Below, piece by piece: positions 1 through 4,996 of a stretch of 7,329 nucleotides of DNA. The notes beneath the pieces are model-generated. The model had not been told where the DNA came from, ran no database searches, and was given only the letters and a program-made list of their open reading frames with translations. A program made the position numbers and the translations under genes. The stretch is taken from positions 1 through 7,329 of the forward strand of contig JAHYYS010000088.1 in the NCBI GenBank assembly GCA_019424865.1, read 5' to 3'. This DNA is from a bacterium (lineage in GTDB: Bacteria > Bacillota > Clostridia > Oscillospirales > Oscillospiraceae). Numbering within the stretch: the first letter of the stretch is position 1; the number at the start of each line of letters is the position of its first letter.

Positions 1-13
1 ACGCTATACACTC

Positions 14-205
14 TTATGCTACATAATCCAGTTTACGGCAGCCCGGCTCAAAGGTGACGTTTGCCAGGCCCACAGTGCTCTCACCTGGCCTGGTCAGCGG
101 GTTCAGATAAGAATTTCCGATAAAGTACTGGGCAAAGGCGGTGTTGGCCTGCCCCTGACCAAACATATTCTGCTGATCAAATACAGCCTTGTCCTGGATT
201 TTCAT
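14..205 (-). pseudogene. Truncated cupin (carboxymuconolactone-decarboxylase-associated type), N-terminal part only
   Basis: The 63-residue frame starts at ATG 205 behind a strong ribosome binding site (AAGGAGGAA, about 6 nt upstream). Its body resembles the N-terminus of small cupins found with carboxymuconolactone decarboxylases: FGQGQANTAFAQYFIGNSYL, then VTFEPGCR. In that family VTFEPGCR is normally followed at once by NNWHIHH, whose histidines bind metal. Here the sequence goes to KLDYVA and a stop, so the metal site and the rest of the beta-barrel are missing (full proteins are roughly 110-160 residues). The bases after CGT can also be read as AAC TGG (Asn-Trp), hinting at a small deletion, but that frame soon reaches a stop too. 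I read it as a broken or truncated gene whose 5' control region is intact. The window edge 13 bases past the stop prevents checking for a remnant beyond it. A real short protein or an assembly error are alternatives. Confidence 0.6.
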
Positions 206-302
206 GGCGATTCCTCCTTGATCCTATAGAAAATGACATCCGTATCATGGACTTTCTGTTCACCTGTACCTGGCCGTCCGACTCTGCGCCAGAAAGCCGG
301 GC

Positions 303-316
303 GTTCCATCTGGAAC
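303..316. repeat. Inverted repeat GTTCCA-TC-TGGAAC at the cupin transcription start
   Basis: A perfect 6-bp inverted repeat with a 2-bp centre lies directly downstream of the minus-strand -10 element, across the predicted start site. This is a usual place for a repressor operator. The regulator is unknown and no regulator gene is visible beside it. It could also be chance. Confidence 0.3.
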
Positions 317-323
317 ACTTAAT

Positions 324-353
324 ATTGTAGTCCTGCCGCCGGGCAAAGTCCAA
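324..353 (-). promoter_or_regulatory. Probable sigma-A promoter of the truncated cupin gene
   Basis: Read on the minus strand, TTGGAC (353-348) and TACAAT (329-324) are separated by 18 bp. Five of six -10 bases and four of six -35 bases match consensus. Transcription would begin near 317 and leave a leader of about 110 nt before the ATG at 205. No other good -35/-10 pair is visible closer to that gene. Confidence 0.45.
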
Positions 354-407
354 TGCCTATATCAAATTCTATATAATGCCTGATCTGTATTTCTTGGCAT
401 AGTCCAT

Positions 408-442
408 CAGCGCCCCAGCCCCTCCTCCGGGCTGGGGCGCTG
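408..442. other. 13-bp GC-rich hairpin between divergent promoters
   Basis: CAGCGCCCCAGCC (408-420) pairs perfectly with GGCTGGGGCGCTG (430-442) around a 9-nt loop. No T-run follows on either strand (TTCC on plus, ATGGAC on minus), so it is not a standard intrinsic terminator. It lies upstream of both the cupin promoter and the predicted spo0A promoter, so neither should transcribe it. It may be a relic terminator from an older gene order or part of an unseen transcript. The remaining 206-637 sequence holds no convincing gene. Confidence 0.5.
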
Positions 443-464
443 TTCCAAAAAACGAAACCTTTTT

Positions 465-499
465 TGACGAAATTACGGGCAATGTCGAATTTTGTCGAA
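465..499 (+). promoter_or_regulatory. Three tandem Spo0A boxes upstream of spo0A
   Basis: Three copies of the 0A box (consensus TGNCGAA) lie in the same orientation: TGACGAA at 465-471, TGTCGAA at 483-489 and TGTCGAA at 493-499. The last two are exactly 10 bp apart, one helical turn, which suits a Spo0A dimer on one face of DNA. A one-mismatch copy (GGTCGAA, 569-575) lies downstream of the predicted -10. The boxes end about 30 bp before the predicted -35, so the array sits near -65 to -100 from the start site. Autoregulation of spo0A is well established in Bacillus; applying it here is inference. Confidence 0.8.
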
Positions 500-529
500 A
501 GAATCTTACATAAATTTCCAAGAAAAAGG

Positions 530-558
530 TTGAATCTGCTGTCTGGATATGATACATT
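530..558 (+). promoter_or_regulatory. Predicted sigma-A-type promoter of spo0A
   Basis: TTGAAT (530-535) and TACATT (553-558) are 17 bp apart, each with four matches to consensus. The start site would be near 565, giving a leader of about 73 nt. TATGAT at 548-553 is an alternative -10 but has no suitably placed -35. I did not find a clear sigma-H promoter (AGGA...GAAT) here, although spo0A often has one. Confidence 0.45.
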
Positions 559-637
559 GTTGGTGACCGGTCGAAAGGAGTAAAAGCGGCGGAGGATCCC
601 CCGAAGATCACGGTAACAGTAACAGGAGGAATCGGAA

Positions 638-1393
638 ATGGAGGCAATCAAGCGGATTTTGGTTGCAGATACCAGCGAAGAGTTTCGGCGCGCCTTTTTA
701 GACGGCCTGAGCAGCGAGCCCGACATCCAGGTGGCGGGACAAACCGGCGACGGGATGGAACTGGTTCGCATGGTCCAGGAGCTGGAACCGGACGCTGTTG
801 TAATGGAAATCGTACTCTCCGGCATGGACGGGCTGGAGGTGCTGGATGAACTGGCTGAGCTGGTGCACCGGCCCAGGATTATCATTCTCTCCAGCTATGT
901 TCGGGGCAGCGTGGCCGAGCTGGCCGCCGCCAAGGGCGCGGATTACTATCTCATCAAGCCATGCCGGACCAGTGTTGTGTGTGAGCGGATCCGGCAGGTC
1001 CTTTCAGCGGGAGGGCTGGAGCCGGAGCGAGATAAGGGCGGGAATCTGGAGTCCCAGGTAACGGCCATTATCCACGATGTCGGCGTCCCCGCCCATATCA
1101 AGGGCTATCAGTATCTCCGGGAAGCTATTTTGATCGCAGTGAAGGATATGGATGTTATCAACGCAGTCACCAAGGTGCTCTACCCCGAGGTTGCCAAGCG
1201 GTTTGGCACCACAGCCAGCCGGGTGGAGCGGGCCATCCGCCACGCCATCGAGGTGGCCTGGGACCGGGGCGACCTGGAGACCCTGCAAAAATATTTTGGC
1301 TACACCGTCTCCAATGCCAAGGGCAAGCCCACCAACAGCGAATTCATCGCCATGATCGCCGACCGCCTGCAGCTGCAGATGCGGCAGGCCTGA
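638..1393 (+). CDS. spo0A: Spo0A sporulation master regulator with altered phosphoacceptor
   Basis: Stage 0 sporulation protein A, a DNA-binding response regulator that commits cells to sporulation. The 251 residues comprise a receiver domain (1-123), a short linker and the Spo0A effector domain (136-251). The effector is textbook: VPAHIKGYQYLREAI (150-164), recognition helix SRVERAIRHAIEVAW (194-208), then FGYTVS and GKPTNSEFIA (229-238). The receiver is unusual. The Asp-Asp pair of B. subtilis (D10, D11) is D11-T12 here, and phosphorylated D56 is E57 (codon GAA, 806-808, in VVMEIVL). The Thr switch is Ser85 and the conserved Lys is K107. Glu in this position can mimic phosphorylation in some receivers, so the protein may be constitutively active or regulated without phosphate; that is inference. 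The start is supported by AGGAGGA (624-630). No spoIVB lies upstream, unlike the usual order. Identity is certain from the effector; a degenerate paralogue of a second canonical Spo0A elsewhere cannot be excluded. Confidence 0.96.
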   Translation: MEAIKRILVADTSEEFRRAFLDGLSSEPDIQVAGQTGDGMELVRMVQELEPDAVVMEIVLSGMDGLEVLDELAELVHRPRIIILSSYVRGSVAELAAAKGADYYLIKPCRTSVVCERIRQVLSAGGLEPERDKGGNLESQVTAIIHDVGVPAHIKGYQYLREAILIAVKDMDVINAVTKVLYPEVAKRFGTTASRVERAIRHAIEVAWDRGDLETLQKYFGYTVSNAKGKPTNSEFIAMIADRLQLQMRQA

Positions 1394-1510
1394 GGCGCAG
1401 CCGGTGCGGATCCCATCCGGCCGCTGAACAGCTGGTATATAGTCGGCCCGTCACAGGGCCGCGCAGGCAGCAGAATCCGGGGATATCCCGGCTGATCAAG
1501 AAAACAGGAT

Positions 1511-1547
1511 GGGGAGCGGCGCAGTCGGCAGCCCGCTCCCCTCTTTT
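1511..1547 (+). terminator. Rho-independent terminator of spo0A
   Basis: GGGGAGCGG (1511-1519) pairs with CCGCTCCCC (1533-1541) around a 13-nt loop and is followed by TCTTTT. It lies about 120 bp past the spo0A stop. The T-run is short and interrupted, so termination may be incomplete. Confidence 0.65.
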
Positions 1548-1678
1548 GCCGCCTGCCTCCGGACATCCGGAAAAATGGGGGCCTTCTTCGCCCCGCTTTA
1601 AACATGTATGAGGCAGTCCCGCTCAGGCCAAGGGCACTGTTTCCCGCGCGGGATTGATGCCCCTCCCCCGCCCCATGC
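1548..1678. other. Non-coding spacer with weak stem-loops
   Basis: No gene is supported here. Two weak structures are visible: GGGGC/GCCCC around CTTCTTC near 1577-1593, and GGGCA (1632-1636) with TGCCC (1658-1662) enclosing the palindrome CCCGCGCGGG. Neither has a terminator-like T-run. Nothing resembles a known riboswitch. Confidence 0.3.
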
Positions 1679-1707
1679 TTGCCAAATTTCCGACTTTCTG
1701 CTATACT
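1679..1707 (+). promoter_or_regulatory. Sigma-A promoter of the TSCPD gene
   Basis: TTGCCA (1679-1684) and TATACT (1702-1707) are 17 bp apart, with four and five consensus matches. The start site falls near 1714, leaving a leader of about 45 nt before TTG 1760. This places a longer in-frame TTG start (1679) inside the promoter, so that start cannot be used from this transcript. Confidence 0.65.
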
Positions 1708-1759
1708 CAGTTTCAGTCTGAGGGCCCCAGGCCCCGGCGAGGAAAGGCAGGGAACAGCG

Positions 1760-2002
1760 TTGAAGATTACCTATACCCCCAGAGGGGTATGCTCCAAATT
1801 GTTTGAAATCCAGGTGGAGGACGGCGTCATCCAATCGGTAAAGGTTCTGGGCGGCTGCAGCGGCAACCTTCAGGGCATCAGCTCCCTTCTGCGGGGCATG
1901 CCGGTTCAGGAGGCCATCGCCCGGCTGGAGGGCATCCGGTGCGGAATGAAGTCCACGTCCTGCCCCGATCAGATCGCGCAGGCGCTGAAAACCGCGGTAT
2001 AA
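1760..2002 (+). CDS. TSCPD domain protein (TIGR03905 type)
   Basis: A small soluble protein of 80 residues, matching the usual size of this family. It is the stand-alone form of a domain otherwise found at the C-terminus of some ribonucleotide reductases. Family signatures run the whole length: RGVCSK (8-13), the GGCSGNLQGIS segment (31-41), IRCG (59-62) and TSCPDQIA (66-73). Four cysteines (C11, C33, C61, C68) are spaced as expected for a metal-binding or redox site; the biochemical role of stand-alone members is not established. I choose TTG 1760 because homology begins there, because AGGGA (1749-1753) sits about 6 nt upstream, and because the promoter overlaps the only longer start. It is monocistronic, with its own promoter and strong terminators downstream, and converges on the carboxypeptidase gene. 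Confidence 0.9.
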   Translation: MKITYTPRGVCSKLFEIQVEDGVIQSVKVLGGCSGNLQGISSLLRGMPVQEAIARLEGIRCGMKSTSCPDQIAQALKTAV

Positions 2003-2026
2003 TCCGCGGCGCTCAGGCATCGGATC

Positions 2027-2174
2027 AAAAAAGCCCTCCTGCAAGGAGTTCCGTCGTCCGCAGACGGCGGAATAAAATATAAGCCCGTCATTTCCGGGGA
2101 CATGTGCCTCGGAAATGACACCTCTCGCGCAAGGCGGGACGACTTTTCCGCATGGAATCGAGTCCCGCCTTGCG
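2027..2174. other. Dense run of hairpins in the convergent intergenic region
   Basis: Four stem-loops follow one another. CTCCT/AGGAG (2036-2048, loop GCA) is preceded by six A (2027-2032), so on the minus strand it reads as stem, GGC, T6, like a minus-strand terminator. Next is a 10-bp stem with one G-U pair (2049-2072, loop CGCA). Then GTCATTTCCG/CGGAAATGAC (2087-2096 with 2110-2119), extended inward by GGG/CCT around ACATGTG. Last is a 13-bp perfect stem CGCAAGGCGGGAC/GTCCCGCCTTGCG (2128-2140 with 2162-2174), whose 21-nt loop holds a smaller TTCC/GGAA stem. No promoter is convincing on either strand. It may be an intergenic repeat element, a structured RNA, or a long structured 3' end of the minus-strand mRNA. 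Apart from hairpins I see no gene here. Confidence 0.6.
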
Positions 2175-2185
2175 TGCTTGCTTTC

Positions 2186-2235
2186 TCGAAAAAGCGGCTT
2201 GTCAATTTCGATAAATTGACAAGCCGCTTTTTCGA
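2186..2235. terminator. Bidirectional terminator, perfect 23-bp inverted repeat
   Basis: Bases 2186-2208 are the exact reverse complement of 2213-2235, with loop CGAT. The arms carry A5 near the outer left end and T5 near the outer right end around the GC-rich core AGCGGCTTGTC, so on either strand the RNA forms a stem running into a U tract. It separates the convergent TSCPD (plus) and carboxypeptidase (minus) genes, the classic place for a shared terminator. A perfect repeat of this length could also belong to a mobile intergenic repeat. Confidence 0.85.
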
Positions 2236-2242
2236 CAGTCGC

Positions 2243-2274
2243 AGGAGAACTGCGGGTGCAGTTCTCCTTTTTTC
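2243..2274 (+). terminator. Second plus-strand terminator
   Basis: AGGAGAACTGC (2243-2253) pairs with GCAGTTCTCCT (2258-2268) around GGGT and runs into T6 (2268-2273). The T-run is only on the plus side, so it acts as a back-up terminator 10 bp before the end of the convergent carboxypeptidase gene. Confidence 0.75.
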
Positions 2275-2282
2275 TATGCCTT

Positions 2283-3647
2283 TTATCGCCGGCGGCCCCG
2301 GTAATTCCCCCGGCTGCGGCGGCTTCCGGCGTAGTGGCGCCGGCGCTTGCGCAGCACCAGCAGCTTGAACAGAATCACCACTGCCAGCACCAGAATGACC
2401 ACCAGAATCAGCTGCACCCAGGTGGAGCGGAAGAAGTTAAGGAACTGCGTCTTTTTATACAGCAGCTCCGAGCGCTCCACACTGTTGACAGCCACCAGAT
2501 CCAGCGTGCCGTACGTCTCCCCGTCATAGGACAGCTTCATGGCGCCCAGCACCTCCCCCTCCTCCACCGGGGCCTCCACCGACTGGGAGAACAGGGTGAT
2601 ATCCGTCTCAATGGCCTCCAGATCCAGGTCCTTTGGCAGGGTACGGGTGATGGATCCCTGGGGCTTGACCATGACGGAGTCGGTCTCCCGGGACATGGTG
2701 ACAGCCACAGAGGCCACCGGCGTGTCACCCTGGGTAATGGTCACCCGCTCAAAGTTGTCAAAGCCCCACTCCAGCAGGTTCTTGCTGGAGATCAGCTGCC
2801 CCTGCTTCAAATCCGTCTCCCCGGGAATTTCTACCGGGCCGGAGCCCAGAATAACAGACACCAGCAGGGTGTCCCCATCCTCGGCCGCCGCCACCAGACA
2901 GCGCCCGGCCTCGTCTGTGTTGCCCGTCTTGCCGCCGATACACTTGTCATAGGTATAGCCGTAGTAATTCAGGTTTGAAATCAGGCCGTTGGTATTGAAG
3001 AAATAGCGCTCCTCCGACAGGTTGGTGGCGGGGACGGTATGGCTGGGCGTGGCAATGATGGTACGGAACAGGTCATACTCCAAAGCCGCCGTCATAATCA
3101 GCGCCAGGTCGTAGGCGGTGGAATAGTGCTCCTCGCTATGTACGCCGGAGGTGTTGGTAAAGTGGGTGCCCTGACAGCCCAGCTCCCCCGCCTTCCGGTT
3201 CATGTGGGCCACAAACTCTTCGATGGTGCCGTCCACCGCCACTGCCAGCACGTTGGCCGCATCGGCTGCGGAGGGAAGCAGCAGGCAGTACAGCAGCTCC
3301 TCCACTGACAGCTGTTCCCCCAGCTTGATGTTGGAGATAACATAGGACGCGCCGGAGGGGATGCCCTGCATCCGGGTCTCGCCGGCCGTGACCACGGTGT
3401 CGGCTGTCAGCTGGCCCGACTCGATGGCCTCCATCACCAGCAGGGCGGTCATCACCTTGGTGGTGCTGGCGGGATAGGCCTTGTCATAGGCCCCCTTGTC
3501 ATAGAGCACCTCGCCGTAGTTGGCGTCATACAGCACCGCGTTGTTGCAGTAGATCACCGGATCCTCCAGCGCGGCGGCGGGCAGGCTCAGCAGGCTGGTC
3601 AAAATGGGAATCACAAGAAGAAGCGAGAGAATGCGATATTTTTTCAT
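2283..3647 (-). CDS. D-alanyl-D-alanine carboxypeptidase (peptidase S11, PBP5/DacF-like)
   Basis: A penicillin-binding serine DD-carboxypeptidase that removes the terminal D-Ala from peptidoglycan stem peptides outside the membrane. The 454 residues show a signal peptide (about 1-26, ending PAAA), catalytic motif STTK (S61, K64) and KTG (240-242) within GGKTGNTDEAGRCL, and NTSG (165-168). Positions 126-128, where the SxN motif should be, read SAA in LLLPSAADAANVLA, so the Asn is replaced by Ala (codon at 3266-3264). A C-terminal extension follows the S11 catalytic domain (beta-rich, about 290-405). Then come a transmembrane helix (about 411-432) and a 22-residue Arg-rich tail (433-454) that would be cytoplasmic. 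PBP5 enzymes usually have an amphipathic anchor, so the full helix plus basic tail is notable. The start is supported by GGAG about 9 nt upstream. Substrate choice (vegetative wall or spore cortex) cannot be told from sequence. Confidence 0.93.
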   Translation of the reverse strand: MKKYRILSLLLVIPILTSLLSLPAAALEDPVIYCNNAVLYDANYGEVLYDKGAYDKAYPASTTKVMTALLVMEAIESGQLTADTVVTAGETRMQGIPSGASYVISNIKLGEQLSVEELLYCLLLPSAADAANVLAVAVDGTIEEFVAHMNRKAGELGCQGTHFTNTSGVHSEEHYSTAYDLALIMTAALEYDLFRTIIATPSHTVPATNLSEERYFFNTNGLISNLNYYGYTYDKCIGGKTGNTDEAGRCLVAAAEDGDTLLVSVILGSGPVEIPGETDLKQGQLISSKNLLEWGFDNFERVTITQGDTPVASVAVTMSRETDSVMVKPQGSITRTLPKDLDLEAIETDITLFSQSVEAPVEEGEVLGAMKLSYDGETYGTLDLVAVNSVERSELLYKKTQFLNFFRSTWVQLILVVILVLAVVILFKLLVLRKRRRHYAGSRRSRGNYRGRRR

Positions 3648-3679
3648 AGGAAAATCTCCGTTGATATGGTATACTGATA

Positions 3680-3708
3680 TTGTATGCGGATACGCGGCCC
3701 GATATGGT
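3680..3708 (+). promoter_or_regulatory. Weak candidate promoter for the comEA-like to GerMN operon
   Basis: TTGTAT (3680-3685) and TATGGT (3703-3708) are 17 bp apart in the 124-bp divergent region 3648-3771. Matches are only moderate. TATTAT at 3725-3730 is another -10 candidate without a good -35. The AT-rich patch 3661-3685 also holds TACAAT and TATACC on the minus strand, plausible -10 elements for the carboxypeptidase gene, again without good -35 partners. A 6-bp hairpin (CGCCGT/ACGGCG, 3737-3751) lies just before the ribosome binding site of the next gene. Confidence 0.25.
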
Positions 3709-3771
3709 CCGGCGGAACAGCCTCTATTATAGCAAACGCCGTCCCACGGCGCAAGAGCGGGAGGGAGAAAG

Positions 3772-4170
3772 ATGGCGGGAATCTCGGCCTATGAAAAAAT
3801 CATCCTGGCGGCCACGGCCGGCTTTGTCCTTTTTACCGGCGGCTGGTTTCTGGCCGGACAGAGCCGGGCGGAGCCCTATCAGGTCACGGTCTCCCGGCAG
3901 CAGGAGGAGCCAGCCCCCGCCTCTGAAACCGCCCCGCCGGAGGAGACGGACCGCCCCGACAGCCTGCTGGAGGGGGAGGTCATCAACATCAACACCGCCG
4001 ACGTATACGAGCTGCAGCGCCTGCCCGGCATCGGGGAAGCCCGCGCCCAGGACATTGTGGCCTACCGGGAGGAGCACGGCCCCTTCCAGAGCGTGGATGA
4101 GCTGGACAATGTCAAAGGAATCGGGGAAGGAATTTTAGCCGGCCTGCGGGACTATGCCGCCGTGGGATAG
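3772..4170 (+). CDS. ComEA-like helix-hairpin-helix protein, membrane anchored
   Basis: A 132-residue protein with a single N-terminal transmembrane helix (about 10-29), a Pro/Glu-rich linker (43-66) and a tandem helix-hairpin-helix domain (70-131). That domain contains VININTAD (70-77), LPGIGEARAQDIVAYR (84-99) and VKGIGEGILAGL (114-125). This is the DNA-binding half of ComEA, the surface receptor that binds double-stranded DNA during natural transformation. Bacillus ComEA carries an extra SLBB domain before the HhH region; here only a low-complexity spacer links it to the membrane. The HhH should face outside if the helix is a signal anchor. GGGAGGGAG precedes ATG 3772. The neighbours are signalling genes, not comEB/comEC, so a competence role is inference. 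It may share a transcript with the response regulator 40 nt downstream, since no promoter is visible between them. Confidence 0.85.
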   Translation: MAGISAYEKIILAATAGFVLFTGGWFLAGQSRAEPYQVTVSRQQEEPAPASETAPPEETDRPDSLLEGEVININTADVYELQRLPGIGEARAQDIVAYREEHGPFQSVDELDNVKGIGEGILAGLRDYAAVG

Positions 4171-4210
4171 CCGCCGGTCATTCTGGAACAGATCAAGGAG
4201 TTTTATCAGC

Positions 4211-4915
4211 ATGGCAAAAATATTGGTTGTAGACGACGAACAGGTCCTGGTCAAGGGCATCAAATTCAATCTGGAGCACGAGGGATACCTGGTGGAGGCC
4301 GGATATGACGGGGAGCAGGCGGTGGAGCTGGCCCGGGAGGGCGGCTTCGACCTGATCATCCTGGATCTGATGATGCCGAAAATTGACGGGCTTCAGGCCT
4401 GCATGCGCATCCGGGAGTTCTCCAACGTACCGATTATTATGCTCACCGCGCGCAGCGAGGACACGGACAAAATTATCGGCTTTGAATACGGGGCCGACGA
4501 CTATATCACAAAGCCCTTCAACATCCTCGAGCTCAAGGCCCGGGTGCGCGCCCTGCTGCGCCGCTCCGGCGCGGCCGAGCACCGGCAGGAGGACAAGTCC
4601 CTCACTGCGGGACATATCCGTCTGGATCCCGCCGCCCGGGCCGCCTGGCGGGACGGCACCCGGGTGGATCTGACCGCCAAGGAATTCGATCTGATGGAGC
4701 TGCTGATGCGCAACCCGGGACGGGTGTACAGCCGGGAAAATCTGCTCAATGTGGTATGGGGCTATGAGTACATCGGGGACTACCGCACCGTGGACGTCCA
4801 CATCCGCCGCCTGCGGGAGAAGCTGGAGCTGGACCCGGCCAACCCCGAGTATATCCGCACCAAGTGGGGTGTGGGCTATTACCTGTCCGGGCAGGAGGAG
4901 CGCAATCAGAACTGA
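4211..4915 (+). CDS. OmpR/PhoB-family response regulator
   Basis: Transcriptional response regulator of 234 residues, expected partner of the kinase that follows. The receiver domain is complete: acidic pair D8-D9, phosphoacceptor D52 (LILD-type context IILDLMMP), T79 in MLTAR and K101 in ITKPF. The C-terminal winged helix (about 133-230) shows LTAKEFDLMELL, SRENLL, the recognition helix region TVDVHIRRLREKL, and the wing sequence IRTKWGVGYYL. I start at ATG 4211 because AAGGAG (4195-4200) is well placed and the receiver begins with MAKILVVDDE. An upstream in-frame start would overlap the previous gene and add 19 residues of no family resemblance. It most resembles the PhoP/WalR/RegX3/MtrA branch, but the branch cannot be fixed by eye. 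In contrast with the Spo0A in this window, every phosphotransfer residue is intact. Confidence 0.95.
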   Translation: MAKILVVDDEQVLVKGIKFNLEHEGYLVEAGYDGEQAVELAREGGFDLIILDLMMPKIDGLQACMRIREFSNVPIIMLTARSEDTDKIIGFEYGADDYITKPFNILELKARVRALLRRSGAAEHRQEDKSLTAGHIRLDPAARAAWRDGTRVDLTAKEFDLMELLMRNPGRVYSRENLLNVVWGYEYIGDYRTVDVHIRRLREKLELDPANPEYIRTKWGVGYYLSGQEERNQN

Positions 4916-4966
4916 TCCCAAGCGGCCGATACCGGTCCGCGAAACGGGCAGGGCCCGCCCCGGCTG

Positions 4967-4983
4967 CCGGGCGCGGCGCCCGG
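4967..4983 (+). promoter_or_regulatory. GC hairpin abutting the kinase ribosome binding site
   Basis: CCGGGCG (4967-4973) pairs with CGCCCGG (4977-4983) around CGG. The ribosome binding site AGGAGGT begins at the very next base (4984-4990), 6 nt before ATG 4997. A second small stem, GGGC/GCCC, lies at 4946-4960. In an 81-nt gap inside an otherwise tight operon, this could tune kinase translation relative to the regulator. No T-run follows, so it is not a terminator. Confidence 0.4.
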
Positions 4984-4996
4984 AGGAGGTGGCAGA

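Noticed and set aside
206..323. Riboswitch in the cupin leader
   Set aside because: The leader is about 110 nt, but I recognise no conserved riboswitch core and no terminator or anti-terminator pair.
319..885. Long minus-strand open frame across the spo0A 5' end and promoter
   Set aside because: It is Ser/Pro-rich at its N-terminus, resembles no family, runs antisense to conserved Spo0A sequence and through the 0A boxes, and has no ribosome binding site.
2200..2221. TTGACA hexamers on both strands as -35 elements
   Set aside because: They are part of the inverted repeat, and no -10-like hexamer lies 16-18 bp downstream on either strand (AGCAAG on minus, TCGCAG on plus).
2231..2237. Spo0A box (TGTCGAA) on the minus strand
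   Set aside because: It falls in the arm of the 23-bp terminator repeat between convergent gene ends, not at a promoter, so it is probably chance.
2256..2978. Plus-strand 240-residue open frame
   Set aside because: It is antisense to the carboxypeptidase gene, His/Gln-rich as expected for a GC-rich complement, and starts within a terminator.
4154..4210. Earlier start for the response regulator
   Set aside because: The 19 extra residues overlap the comEA-like gene and match nothing; ATG 4211 has a proper ribosome binding site and the normal receiver N-terminus.
4193..4921. Minus-strand 242-residue open frame
   Set aside because: It is the complement of the intact response regulator; composition is typical of a shadow frame.
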